From NCBI RefSeq assembly GCF_000350525.1, contig NZ_AOCN01000018.1, positions 24,289 to 88,288 on the forward strand: a stretch of 64,000 nucleotides of DNA. The letters are read 5' to 3'. This DNA comes from Leucobacter salsicius M1-8 (GTDB lineage: Bacteria > Actinomycetota > Actinomycetes > Actinomycetales > Microbacteriaceae). A program made the translations under genes and the position numbers. Numbering within the stretch: position 1 is the stretch's first letter; each line of letters opens with the position of its first letter. A model generated the notes under the pieces. That model was not told the DNA's origin. It saw nothing but the letters and a program-made list of their open reading frames with translations, and searched no databases. Positions 54,656-63,040 of this stretch are shown piece after piece.

Positions 54656-54702
54656 CATGCTGTTGCGCCTTGAGCGCGCCGTTCAAGCAAGGGAGCTTTC
54701 AT

Positions 54703-56055
54703 TTGGCTATATCGACTGTCCAAGGTTCATCGCATCGCCGTGCGTTGAAATCGGGGTTTGCTGCCGCAGTAGGCACCACGATCGAGTGGTATGACTTCTA
54801 CGTCTACGCGATTGCCGCCGCTCTTGTCTTTCCGACCGTATTCTTCCCTGACCTCGACCGAGGCCTGGGAACGCTCGCGTCGTTTGGCACCTACGCGGTA
54901 GCGTTCTTCGCACGCCCACTGGGCGGCATTCTCTTCGGGCATATTGGCGATCGCTTCGGTCGCAAGCCTGCGCTCACGAGCACGCTCCTGCTCATGGGCG
55001 TCGCCACGGTTTTGGTGGGCTGCCTGCCCGGTTACGCAACAATCGGGATCATGGGCCCGATCCTGCTCATCGTGCTGCGCGTTGCGCAGGGTCTTGCCGT
55101 TGGTGGAGAGTGGGGTGGCGCAAGCCTGCTCTCGGTTGAGAGTGCTCCGCCCAAGTTCAAGACGTTCTACGGTGGCTTCACGCAGCTGGGCAACCCGCTC
55201 GGTGCGCTCATGTCATCGGGTGCATTCTGGATCCTGGCGCTCATGGGTGACGACGTGCTGATGGCATGGGGCTGGCGTTTGCCGTTCCTGTTCAGCTTCG
55301 TGCTGATCGGTGTGGGCCTCTGGGTGCGTTACCGCGTAGAGGAAAGCCCTGTATTCGAGGCCAAGATTGAGGGCCAGACGCAGTCGACTCCGTTGCTTTT
55401 CGCGATCCGCAACAACTGGGCCCCGATGCTTGCCGGTTTCTGCATCGTCGCAATCGCCTCGGGCGGCTACGTGGTCGCTACGACCTTCGTGCAGAACTAC
55501 GCCACGAGCCCCGAAGTTGGACTTGCGGCCGCGGTGATTCTCGGCGCAATGACGGTCGCCTCGTTCGTGGAGGCAATCGTGACGTTGCCGCTGGCGCTCC
55601 TGGGGGACAAGGTGGGTGCCAAGTGGATCATGTACGCGGGTATTTCGCTCTCATTTGTTGCGGTGATTCCCCTGGTGCTGTTCATCGAGGACCACAACGT
55701 TGCGATGATCTACCTGTTCGTTTCGGTGCTGCGTCTCGCGCTCAGTGGTGCATGGGCGCCGCTGTCAACGCTGATGGCTCAGATGTTCCGCCCGCAGGCC
55801 CGCTACACCTCGATGTCGCTCTCGTACGGCGTCGGTGCCGCGGTCTGGGGAGGTCTCTCGCCCGCAATCGCGACCGGGCTCCTGACGTGGACCGGCAACT
55901 TCTGGTCAGTGATCTGGTTCTTCGGATTCCTTGCGCTGATCGCCCTGATCGGAACGTACTTCGCTCCGCAGCACTCAGATGAAGCACCGGTGACGAGCTC
56001 ATTCAAGCCGCGCCTGGACACCGCTGCAGTCGGCGTCGGCGCCAGCACTCGCTAG
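54703..56055 (+). CDS. MFS transporter, metabolite:H+ symporter (MHS) type
   Basis: 450 residues, twelve predicted membrane helices. FAAAVGTTIEWYDFYVYAIAAAL and GHIGDRFGRKPALTSTLLLMG (MFS loop 2-3 motif), then GLAVGGEWGGASLLSVE, are typical of MHS-family uptake symporters for organic acids or amino-acid derivatives. TTG 54703 is chosen because AAGGGAG stands just upstream. The next gene is an M20 amidohydrolase, and the divergent gene is an Lrp-type regulator, so the substrate may be an N-acylated amino acid or dipeptide, but this is inference. Confidence 0.88.
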   Translation: MAISTVQGSSHRRALKSGFAAAVGTTIEWYDFYVYAIAAALVFPTVFFPDLDRGLGTLASFGTYAVAFFARPLGGILFGHIGDRFGRKPALTSTLLLMGVATVLVGCLPGYATIGIMGPILLIVLRVAQGLAVGGEWGGASLLSVESAPPKFKTFYGGFTQLGNPLGALMSSGAFWILALMGDDVLMAWGWRLPFLFSFVLIGVGLWVRYRVEESPVFEAKIEGQTQSTPLLFAIRNNWAPMLAGFCIVAIASGGYVVATTFVQNYATSPEVGLAAAVILGAMTVASFVEAIVTLPLALLGDKVGAKWIMYAGISLSFVAVIPLVLFIEDHNVAMIYLFVSVLRLALSGAWAPLSTLMAQMFRPQARYTSMSLSYGVGAAVWGGLSPAIATGLLTWTGNFWSVIWFFGFLALIALIGTYFAPQHSDEAPVTSSFKPRLDTAAVGVGASTR

Positions 56056-56130
56056 AACAGCAACAGCAACAGCGCACTCGCGCCTGGCCTGCTCAACAAA
56101 ATATTTACGAATTGAAACAGAGGAAGAAAC

Positions 56131-57708
56131 GTGACGGAACTGAACGCGGCAGCCAAGCTGACCGCAAAGACCTGGATCGATGATCACCTTGAGCAGCTCA
56201 CCGAATGGCACACGGTCATTTGGGAGCTCGCAGAGCCAGCCTGGCGCGAGTACCGGTCGCAGCAGTGGTATGTCAACCTGCTGCGTGCCGAGGGCTTCGA
56301 GGTCGAAGACGGCTCGGCGGGCATGCCGACAGCCTTCAGCGCACGCTGGTCGAATGGTGACGGCCCCACGCTGCTGACCTATGCCGAGTACGACGCGGTT
56401 CCCGGCAACAGTCAGGCCGCGTCGACGAGCGAGGAGCCCCGTGAGGGTCTCTCTCGCTTCGCGCCGGGCCACACCGACCCGCACTCGGTGCTGGGCATCT
56501 CGACCCTCGCCGGAGTGCTCGCGACTAAGTACGCGATGGAGCAGCACGGCATTCAGGGCGAGCTGCACTACACGGGTGAACCCGCCGAGAAGATGCACGG
56601 CTCGAAGGTGGTCCATGGCCTGCAGGGGTACTACGACGACGCAGACGCCATCGTGTCGTTCCACCCGTTCTACATGCTGCCGCTATGCAACACGACCCGC
56701 TGGGACACCCAGTGCGGCGCGTACTACAGCAAGGTTTACAGCTTCATTTGTGACCACCCCGAGTCGTGGCAGCTGTCGAGCGCCGACCCGAACTCGCCGA
56801 TCCCGGCTTCGCACTCGGCCGCCCGGGCCCCCGGTGCAAACCTCTCAATGACGCAGATGTATTCGTCTTCGCGCGCAATGCTGGATTCGATGCTGCCATC
56901 GACGGGCGGTTGGAGCTTCTCTGACGCGATTCTCACCGATGGACAGGCGACCGCAGACAACCTGCCGCAGCGGGTCGCTCGCGTGCAGTTCTCGTGGCGC
57001 ACGGCCGACATCGAGATGGCTGAGCACATTCTCAAGGTGCTCGACCGCAACGCACAGGCCGCTGCCATGATGGGTCACTGCGAGGTCGAGGAGCGCTGGA
57101 TCGCCCGCAGCCGCCCGGGCCGCACGAACCACGCGATGGCTTCGGCGCTCTACGCCAACCTCGAAGATGTTGGCGCCCCCTCGTACGGCGAGGAGGCGAT
57201 CGCTGTCGCCCACGAGATTCAGCGCACGCTGGGGCTCGAGCCGAGCGAGAAGCCGTTCTTGGCCGAGACCGAACAGCTCATTGCGCCGCAGGAGGCAGAG
57301 CGCCTCCTGCGCGAGCACATGCCCGCGTGGCAGCGCAACTGGACGAGCGATGACTACGTTGAGATGAGCCACTATGCACCGCTCGTGCGGTTCTATGTGT
57401 CGCGCCCGGCTCTCCAGCCCGTTGAAGGCGCGGGCCCCTACCCGGCTTGGGTGATGAACGCGATGGGGGGCATTCCCGAGACGATTGCCCCCACGATCGC
57501 GACGGCTGGCAAGACCATCTCGGGCACCTTCCTCGATCTGTTCACGAAGCCCGAGCTGCTGGCCGAGGCCAAGCGTGAGTTCGACGAGCGAGTTGCGAGC
57601 GAGCCGATGCCGGCGCTGCTGCCCAAGGACTTTGTGGCGCCGATCGACCTTCCCTGGCCCGACTATCGGCCGGCGCTCGATGGCACGCACGAGCACCGCC
57701 ACTGGTAA
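56131..57708 (+). CDS. M20-family amidohydrolase
   Basis: 525 residues, no signal peptide. Pattern of the AbgB/M20D group: DDHLEQLTEWHTVIWELAEPAWREY, LLTYAEYDAVPGNS, the metal region FAPGHTDPHSVLGISTLAG (the usual CGH reads PGH), ELHYTGEPAEKMHGSKV and VSFHPFYMLP, with the lid domain after residue 230. The protein should hydrolyse an amide of an amino acid. GTG 56131 follows GAGGAAG. Co-oriented with the symporter (75 bp gap) and probably its catabolic partner. A weak hairpin at 57770-57798 follows. Confidence 0.82.
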   Translation: MTELNAAAKLTAKTWIDDHLEQLTEWHTVIWELAEPAWREYRSQQWYVNLLRAEGFEVEDGSAGMPTAFSARWSNGDGPTLLTYAEYDAVPGNSQAASTSEEPREGLSRFAPGHTDPHSVLGISTLAGVLATKYAMEQHGIQGELHYTGEPAEKMHGSKVVHGLQGYYDDADAIVSFHPFYMLPLCNTTRWDTQCGAYYSKVYSFICDHPESWQLSSADPNSPIPASHSAARAPGANLSMTQMYSSSRAMLDSMLPSTGGWSFSDAILTDGQATADNLPQRVARVQFSWRTADIEMAEHILKVLDRNAQAAAMMGHCEVEERWIARSRPGRTNHAMASALYANLEDVGAPSYGEEAIAVAHEIQRTLGLEPSEKPFLAETEQLIAPQEAERLLREHMPAWQRNWTSDDYVEMSHYAPLVRFYVSRPALQPVEGAGPYPAWVMNAMGGIPETIAPTIATAGKTISGTFLDLFTKPELLAEAKREFDERVASEPMPALLPKDFVAPIDLPWPDYRPALDGTHEHRHW

Positions 57709-57769
57709 ATCGAGATGAGATCGCTCACCAGATAAACTTGAGTCGGTAGCGACGATGATGAGGTGCCCG

Positions 57770-57800
57770 AAGCAGAAATGCTCCGGGCGCTTCTGCTTTC
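57770..57800 (+). terminator. Probable terminator after amidohydrolase
   Basis: An 8-bp AAGCAGAA/TTCTGCTT stem (57770-57777 with 57791-57798), then TC. Modest stem, so medium-low confidence. Confidence 0.45.
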
Positions 57801-57859
57801 TAAGCACTCGGTTCCGGATCGCGTGAGCGACTTCGATCAGTCGTTTTTGCGACTCCGAC

Positions 57860-57888
57860 TTGCATCATCCGATGAAGTTCGTCAGACT
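57860..57888 (+). promoter_or_regulatory. Candidate promoter of the haem surface cluster
   Basis: TTGCAT (57860-57865), a 17-base spacer and CAGACT (57883-57888). The 20-bp dyad at 57904-57923 begins about 15 bp downstream, where a repressor could block transcription start. Weak by itself. Confidence 0.3.
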
Positions 57889-57903
57889 ATTCACTGGTCG
57901 CCC

Positions 57904-57923
57904 AACTTAGGGCTGCCTAAGTT
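57904..57923. promoter_or_regulatory. Perfect 20-bp dyad operator candidate upstream of haem cluster
   Basis: AACTTAGGGCTGCCTAAGTT: 8-bp arms with a 4-base centre. The TTAGG...CCTAA ends resemble a DtxR/IdeR iron box, but the spacing is shorter than the consensus (about 14 of 19 positions match when slid). Because the genes downstream are haem-related, an iron-responsive repressor is a reasonable hypothesis. Confidence 0.5.
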
Positions 57924-57985
57924 AAGTCGGATGAGCCACACCGCGCGGGTCGTGGCTCCTCAAGGTTCAAAGGAGTGCGCCCGCG

Positions 57986-59791
57986 ATGAATACACAGAAG
58001 AGTACGAGGAAGAAGTTTACTTCCCTGCTCGCGACCGCGACTGCTGCGCTGGTGGCCGTAGGCGGAATGGCACTGGCTCCCTCGGCGGCGTTTGCTGACG
58101 AACCAGCGGCACCCGCTGTGAGGGTTTCAAAGACCACGCTCAACCCCGAAGGCGATCTCATCACCGTAACGGGCTCTGGCTTCCTTCCGAACGCCCCGTT
58201 AACAAACGGTACCCGCCCACCTTTGCTTGGCAAGTTCGGTGGGTCTTATGTCGTTTTTGGTTCATTCCTAGATGACTGGAAGCCGTCGAAGCCAGAGGAT
58301 CCTGCCCCGTCAAGCGCCCGTAAGGCGCTGGTGCAGAAGTGGGGTGTGCACGCCGCGGATATGGCCTCAATTGGTGGCCCACAGAAGGGCGCAATTGAAA
58401 TCAAGCCAGACGGTACTTTCTCTGCGAACTTGGTCGTCTCAAAGAATGATGCTGAGGCATTGGCAGATGGCAATTACGGTATCTACACCTATGGTGGCGG
58501 CGGGGCAGTGTACGCACCATTTGAGACCTACACCCCTCTTGCCTTCAACGAGAACACGCCCGCTCCCGCGGTAACTGCCTCTGCAGATGGCGTGCGAGGC
58601 AAGCTGAACGTGACATTCAGTCTTGCAAACATCAACTCGAGCACCGGTGCCTACATCTCTCTGATTGAGGCGGGCACTGCAGACCAGCTTTCGCAGACCA
58701 ACCTTGGCATTGAGTCCGACTGGGTTATGCCTGGGGAGTTCGTATCGGGGGCAGCCACGCGCACGTTGAGCGTATCCGCCGACAAGCTCGACCGAGACAA
58801 GCAGTACGAGATTGTCTCGTGGAAGGGGCATACCTTCCCGAACGCTGGTGAAGTTTACGCGCTCGGCACTCCGCTCGAAGTAGCTCCGGAACAGTGGGAC
58901 AAGGTTTTTGCACCCGCTGATGTGAGCACTACGACTCTCAAGGCTTCCAAAGATTCAATCACCGAGGGAGACACCGTTGATCTCACTGCGACTGTCTCTG
59001 TCGCAGCGGGCGCCGCTCAGGGCAACGTAGCTTTCTTCTCTGGAACGACGCAGATCGGTACCGCTCAGAAGTTGGCATCGAGTAAGGCCACTCTTAAGGC
59101 AGTCAAGCTCGCTGCAGGAAGCCAGAAGATTGTTGCAAAGTTCACCCCTGAAGATGTGAAGCAAGCTACACCCTCCGAGTCTGCGGCCATCACTGTGACT
59201 GTCAAGGCGAAGCCCGAGGTAAAGGCCCCGTTCACCGACGTGAAGAAGGGCCAGAAGTTTTACAACGAGATCGCTTGGATGTACACCGCAAAGGTGACAA
59301 CGGGCGTGAAGCAGGCCGACGGTTCGGTTAAGTACATGCCGAAGGCGAACGTCACCCGCGGGGCTATGGCTGCGTTCCTGTTCCGCCAGTATGGTGACAA
59401 GAACTACCAGGCTCCGAAGACCTCGAAGTTCACCGACGTGAAGTACGGTGACAAGTTCTACAAGGAAATTGCTTGGATGGACTCGAAGGGATACTCCACT
59501 GGCGTAAAGCAGGCCAACGGTTCGGTCAAGTACATGCCGAAGGCAAACGTTACGCGTGGAGCCATGGCTGCCTTTATCTACCGCATCGAAAAGGGTGCCG
59601 GGACCGGCAAGAGTGTTGTGTTCAACGACGTGAAGCCCGGCCAGAAGTTCTTCAAGGAGATCAACTGGATGAGCGGTACTGGCATCACCACCGGAATCAA
59701 GCAGAGCAACGGCACCTACAACTACGCCCCGAAGGCGAACGTCACGCGCGGGGCAATGGCAGCATTCCTCTACCGTGCCGACAAGCTGTAA
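57986..59791 (+). CDS. Exported protein with Ig-like domain and three SLH repeats
   Basis: 601 residues. Signal peptide (1-37, cleavage after AFA). N-terminal domain (about 45-300) opens VRVSKTTLNPEGDLITVTGSG, as in exported proteins encoded beside HtaA genes. A Big-type Ig domain (about 313-410, SKDSITEGDTVDLTATVSV) and three S-layer-homology-like repeats follow at about 416, 482 and 545, each with FTDVK or FNDVK, an EI-x-WM segment and the PKANVTRGAMAAFL motif. The C-terminus ends at YRADKL with no LPXTG. It is probably held non-covalently at the cell wall. AAAGGAG precedes ATG 57986. Confidence 0.85.
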   Translation: MNTQKSTRKKFTSLLATATAALVAVGGMALAPSAAFADEPAAPAVRVSKTTLNPEGDLITVTGSGFLPNAPLTNGTRPPLLGKFGGSYVVFGSFLDDWKPSKPEDPAPSSARKALVQKWGVHAADMASIGGPQKGAIEIKPDGTFSANLVVSKNDAEALADGNYGIYTYGGGGAVYAPFETYTPLAFNENTPAPAVTASADGVRGKLNVTFSLANINSSTGAYISLIEAGTADQLSQTNLGIESDWVMPGEFVSGAATRTLSVSADKLDRDKQYEIVSWKGHTFPNAGEVYALGTPLEVAPEQWDKVFAPADVSTTTLKASKDSITEGDTVDLTATVSVAAGAAQGNVAFFSGTTQIGTAQKLASSKATLKAVKLAAGSQKIVAKFTPEDVKQATPSESAAITVTVKAKPEVKAPFTDVKKGQKFYNEIAWMYTAKVTTGVKQADGSVKYMPKANVTRGAMAAFLFRQYGDKNYQAPKTSKFTDVKYGDKFYKEIAWMDSKGYSTGVKQANGSVKYMPKANVTRGAMAAFIYRIEKGAGTGKSVVFNDVKPGQKFFKEINWMSGTGITTGIKQSNGTYNYAPKANVTRGAMAAFLYRADKL

Positions 59792-59828
59792 CACCGGCGT
59801 TGCACGCTAAACCCCATTAGCGCGTAAA

Positions 59829-59869
59829 GGTGTGTGCATGAGTTATGGCCGACTCATGCACACACCGTT
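59829..59869 (+). terminator. Strong hairpin between SLH protein gene and HtaA gene
   Basis: A perfect 15-bp stem (59829-59843 with 59852-59866), 8-base loop and GTTT. Possible terminator or mRNA-processing/attenuation site that would make downstream HtaA expression lower than that of the first gene. Confidence 0.6.
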
Positions 59870-59906
59870 TCGCAGTTTGATCCACAAGATTTCCCAGGAG
59901 TATTGC

Positions 59907-62900
59907 ATGTCTGCACGATCACGACTCATCCGACTGTGTTCAGCCACGGTCGTTTCCGCATTTATTGCGGGTGCAGCGATGCTCACTGCTCCGACCGCAT
60001 TTGCGGCTGATGGAGACACGCCAACAGCTGAACCCGTGGTCGAGGCTATTCAGTCCGTCGAGCCCACCACACCCGTAGAGCCTGAAGAAGCGGAACCCGG
60101 AGCACCCGAGGCCACAGAGCCGGTCGCTCCAAACGACCCTCCTGCTCCCGTTCCCACCGATCCTGGTGTCGAAGAAGACGCCACTGTCGAGGCCCAGTCC
60201 ACTGAGGAACCTCAGCCCGCCGGGACACCCGAGGTCGTACGAGTTGCTCCCAACTCCGATGCCAAAGCGCTGGCAGAGAACGCCGTCCAGGTGACTGGTG
60301 GGTCTCTGGAGTGGGGCATCAAGAAGAGTTTTGTTGACTATGTGGCGAGCGCTGGGAGCGTCGCCGGCCTAGGCTCCACGGCAGTTACAGATGACCACTT
60401 CGTCTGGAACGCCGGATCCGGCAGTTTCAGCGTTGATGGTACGGGATCCATCGCTTTTCCCGCCGCTGATGGCGTTCACTTCGAAGCTCATGGCGGTGTG
60501 CTTGACCTCGGCTTCACCCACCCGCGCATCGAACTCACCTCGTCCACTACCGGCAACCTGTACTTGGACGTTGCAGTAAGTGGTAACGTCACCCCCGGCG
60601 TTCATTTTGCAACGCTCACATTTGCCGCGGCGACTGGATCTGGCGCTGAACGCGTGTGGTCGAACGCGGCTGTATTGCTCACCGCCGACGGCGCCGCTGC
60701 CTTCAACGGTATGTACCAGGCAGGCACTGCGCTCGACCCCATGACGTTCTCAACGCTGAACTCTCAGGTGGCGCCCGCGACAGCGACCGCCACTGTGATC
60801 GAGTCCGACAAGTCGAGCATTACGGAGGGTGACACCGTCACTCTTGCCGCGACCGTAAGCCCAGCAGGTGCAGCTGGGACCATTCAGTTCTTCAGCGGCA
60901 CAACCAAGCTCGGCACGCCGGTAACAGCTGATAGTGGCTCGGCGACGCTCACCACTTCCAAGCTACCCGTCGGTAACCACGAGATCTCAGCACAGTTCAC
61001 CCCGAACGACCCCGAGACGTTCGCCAGCTCAGTGTCGTCGAATTCGGCTCAGGTACGCGTTCTTGCAAGGCCCGCAGGCCCGACCTCAGTATCAGTAGCA
61101 AACGCGACCCTGAGCTGGGGCGTGAAGGAGTCGTTCCGCAACTACCTGGTAGGGCCGATCGCACACGGCTCTATTTCTACGCTCGGCTCGACAACACAGG
61201 CACGCGCTAACGGCGTCTTCAGCTGGTCAGGCGGCACCGGAACCGCGATGTCTGACGGTAGCAAGGCCAACGTAGCCTATGGCTCAGGCAACGGCATATA
61301 CCTGCGGGGTCATGGAATGACGGTCAACGGTGAGCAAGCGTTTGCGCTAGACATGGCCCTCACCAACCCCCGGATCGTCATCACCTCCGCCACTAAGGGC
61401 GAGATTCGCATGGATGTTTCGGGGCGCGAGTTCGTGGGAACGACATCAGTCGGCCCCAAAGTCGACCTTAAGCAGGCAGTCATTGCGACGCTCGAGTTGC
61501 CAGCTCCGTCAGCGAAGGGCAAGACGCTGTCCTGGGCCAATGTACCAGCTACCCTCACTGCAGCAGGGTCAGATGCTCTCGGCGGTTTCTATAACGCAGG
61601 CGAAGCGCTTGACCCCGTCACCTTCTCGTTCAACACCGACACGGCTGTGACCGGCAAGAAGCCCACCTCGACCACGCTCACTGCCTCAGCGACGTCGATC
61701 AAACACGGGGGCACGGTCACGCTCACCGCCGCAGTGAAGCCCGGAATCGCGGGTACCGTGGCGTTCTCTGCCGGCGGCAAACAGCTGGGCGGCACCGTCG
61801 CGACCGCGAACGGTCTGGCCAGAACATCGCTCAAGCCGGCTGACGGAGTGCACTCCGTGACCGCCACGTTTACTCCCAAAGACTCGACCTATGGCCACTC
61901 CGTCTCGAACTCTGTCAAGGTGACGGTCGAGAAGAAGCCAGTGACCCGCCCAGACACCAAAGTGCCCGCCAACGGCGCCAAGGCCGCCGGATCCCTCAGC
62001 TGGGGCGTGTCAACGGCGTTCGCCGACTACGTCACCGGTCCCATCGCCAAGGGCAGCGTCTCTACGAGCGGCGTCGGGTCCTCTGGCGGCGCCTACCTAT
62101 TCCCGCAGGCCAGCGGAGGCAGCTGGAACTCCACGACCCAGACCGGATCGGTGCAATACTCGGGCACCGTTACCTACACGGGCCACCACGGTCTGCTGCG
62201 CGAGGGTGTCTCTAACCCCATGATCCAGGTCACCGGCCCCACCACCGCCGTGCTCTACTCGGGCGGAGCCCAGTGGGCCACGCTCGATCTGGGGGCGGCG
62301 ACCAAGTCAGTAGGCTCGAACGGCGAAGTGACCTGGAGCGGGGTGCCCGTTAACGGTGGATTTACCGGAGGCGCGGGCGGTGGCAGCAGCTACAGCCTGC
62401 CTGCGGACGGTCTCAGCTTCACCGTGGGGGCAGCGAGCGGGGCAAGCTACGGATCAACATCGGTCAGCAACGCAGATAAGAAGCGCACGGTCGCCGAGAC
62501 TGCACCCACGACCACTGGGATCCGGATCTTGACAGCGGCCGATCAAATTGCCGCGGGGTCAGAACTCGAGTTCGAAGCTGTTGGCTTCGAACCGGGCGAG
62601 CGCGAGATGATCGTTGCGATGTACCCCGGCCTGATCGTGCTCGACGAGGCGGCGGGCGCGAACGACAGTGGAACTGTGCGATGGTTGGGCACGTTGCCAG
62701 AAGACCTCACACCGGGGGAGTACACCATTACCCTGCAGGGCAGCACAGATGCTGGCGCTGTCATTACCGTCGCAGATGAACAGGACGCGAAGGTTGCGAA
62801 GCAGAAAGAGCGCGATGCTGAGGCGCTACTCGCTGATGGGGTCGCCGGCGACGCGCTTACCACCGCGGGCATTGCCGCGGCCTCGACCGGGCCCGTGTGG

Positions 62901-62993
62901 CTCTGGTGGGCGGGCGCAGGCGCGCTGCTGCTCATTGCAGCAACCATGGGCGGCCTGGTGGCGCTGCAGCGTCGCGCGGGCACCCAGTCATAA
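59907..62993 (+). CDS. Cell-surface HtaA-domain haem-binding protein (three HtaA domains)
   Basis: 1028 residues. Signal peptide (about 1-35, ends TAFAAD), an acidic Pro/Glu-rich linker (36-125), then HtaA domains at about 130-280 (SLEWGIKKSFVDYVAS), 398-570 (LSWGVKESFRNYLVGPIAHGS) and 693-850 (LSWGVSTAFADYVTGPIAKGS). Two Ig-like domains (about 297-385 and 585-675) lie between. A C-terminal membrane helix (about 997-1020) and short basic tail anchor it. HtaA domains bind haem in corynebacteria. ATG 59907 is chosen over ATG 59832 because CCAGGAG lies upstream and a normal signal peptide results. Confidence 0.9.
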   Translation: MSARSRLIRLCSATVVSAFIAGAAMLTAPTAFAADGDTPTAEPVVEAIQSVEPTTPVEPEEAEPGAPEATEPVAPNDPPAPVPTDPGVEEDATVEAQSTEEPQPAGTPEVVRVAPNSDAKALAENAVQVTGGSLEWGIKKSFVDYVASAGSVAGLGSTAVTDDHFVWNAGSGSFSVDGTGSIAFPAADGVHFEAHGGVLDLGFTHPRIELTSSTTGNLYLDVAVSGNVTPGVHFATLTFAAATGSGAERVWSNAAVLLTADGAAAFNGMYQAGTALDPMTFSTLNSQVAPATATATVIESDKSSITEGDTVTLAATVSPAGAAGTIQFFSGTTKLGTPVTADSGSATLTTSKLPVGNHEISAQFTPNDPETFASSVSSNSAQVRVLARPAGPTSVSVANATLSWGVKESFRNYLVGPIAHGSISTLGSTTQARANGVFSWSGGTGTAMSDGSKANVAYGSGNGIYLRGHGMTVNGEQAFALDMALTNPRIVITSATKGEIRMDVSGREFVGTTSVGPKVDLKQAVIATLELPAPSAKGKTLSWANVPATLTAAGSDALGGFYNAGEALDPVTFSFNTDTAVTGKKPTSTTLTASATSIKHGGTVTLTAAVKPGIAGTVAFSAGGKQLGGTVATANGLARTSLKPADGVHSVTATFTPKDSTYGHSVSNSVKVTVEKKPVTRPDTKVPANGAKAAGSLSWGVSTAFADYVTGPIAKGSVSTSGVGSSGGAYLFPQASGGSWNSTTQTGSVQYSGTVTYTGHHGLLREGVSNPMIQVTGPTTAVLYSGGAQWATLDLGAATKSVGSNGEVTWSGVPVNGGFTGGAGGGSSYSLPADGLSFTVGAASGASYGSTSVSNADKKRTVAETAPTTTGIRILTAADQIAAGSELEFEAVGFEPGEREMIVAMYPGLIVLDEAAGANDSGTVRWLGTLPEDLTPGEYTITLQGSTDAGAVITVADEQDAKVAKQKERDAEALLADGVAGDALTTAGIAAASTGPVWLWWAGAGALLLIAATMGGLVALQRRAGTQS

Positions 62994-63040
62994 CCCCTAG
63001 CATTGTTCTCAACACCATCGCCTTTCAAGGAGCAACTAGC

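Noticed and set aside
57709..57985. Hidden small gene in the 277-bp gap before the SLH protein
   Set aside because: The only open frame (111 codons from 57763) overlaps the next gene and lacks a ribosome-binding site; the region is better read as terminator plus promoter/operator.
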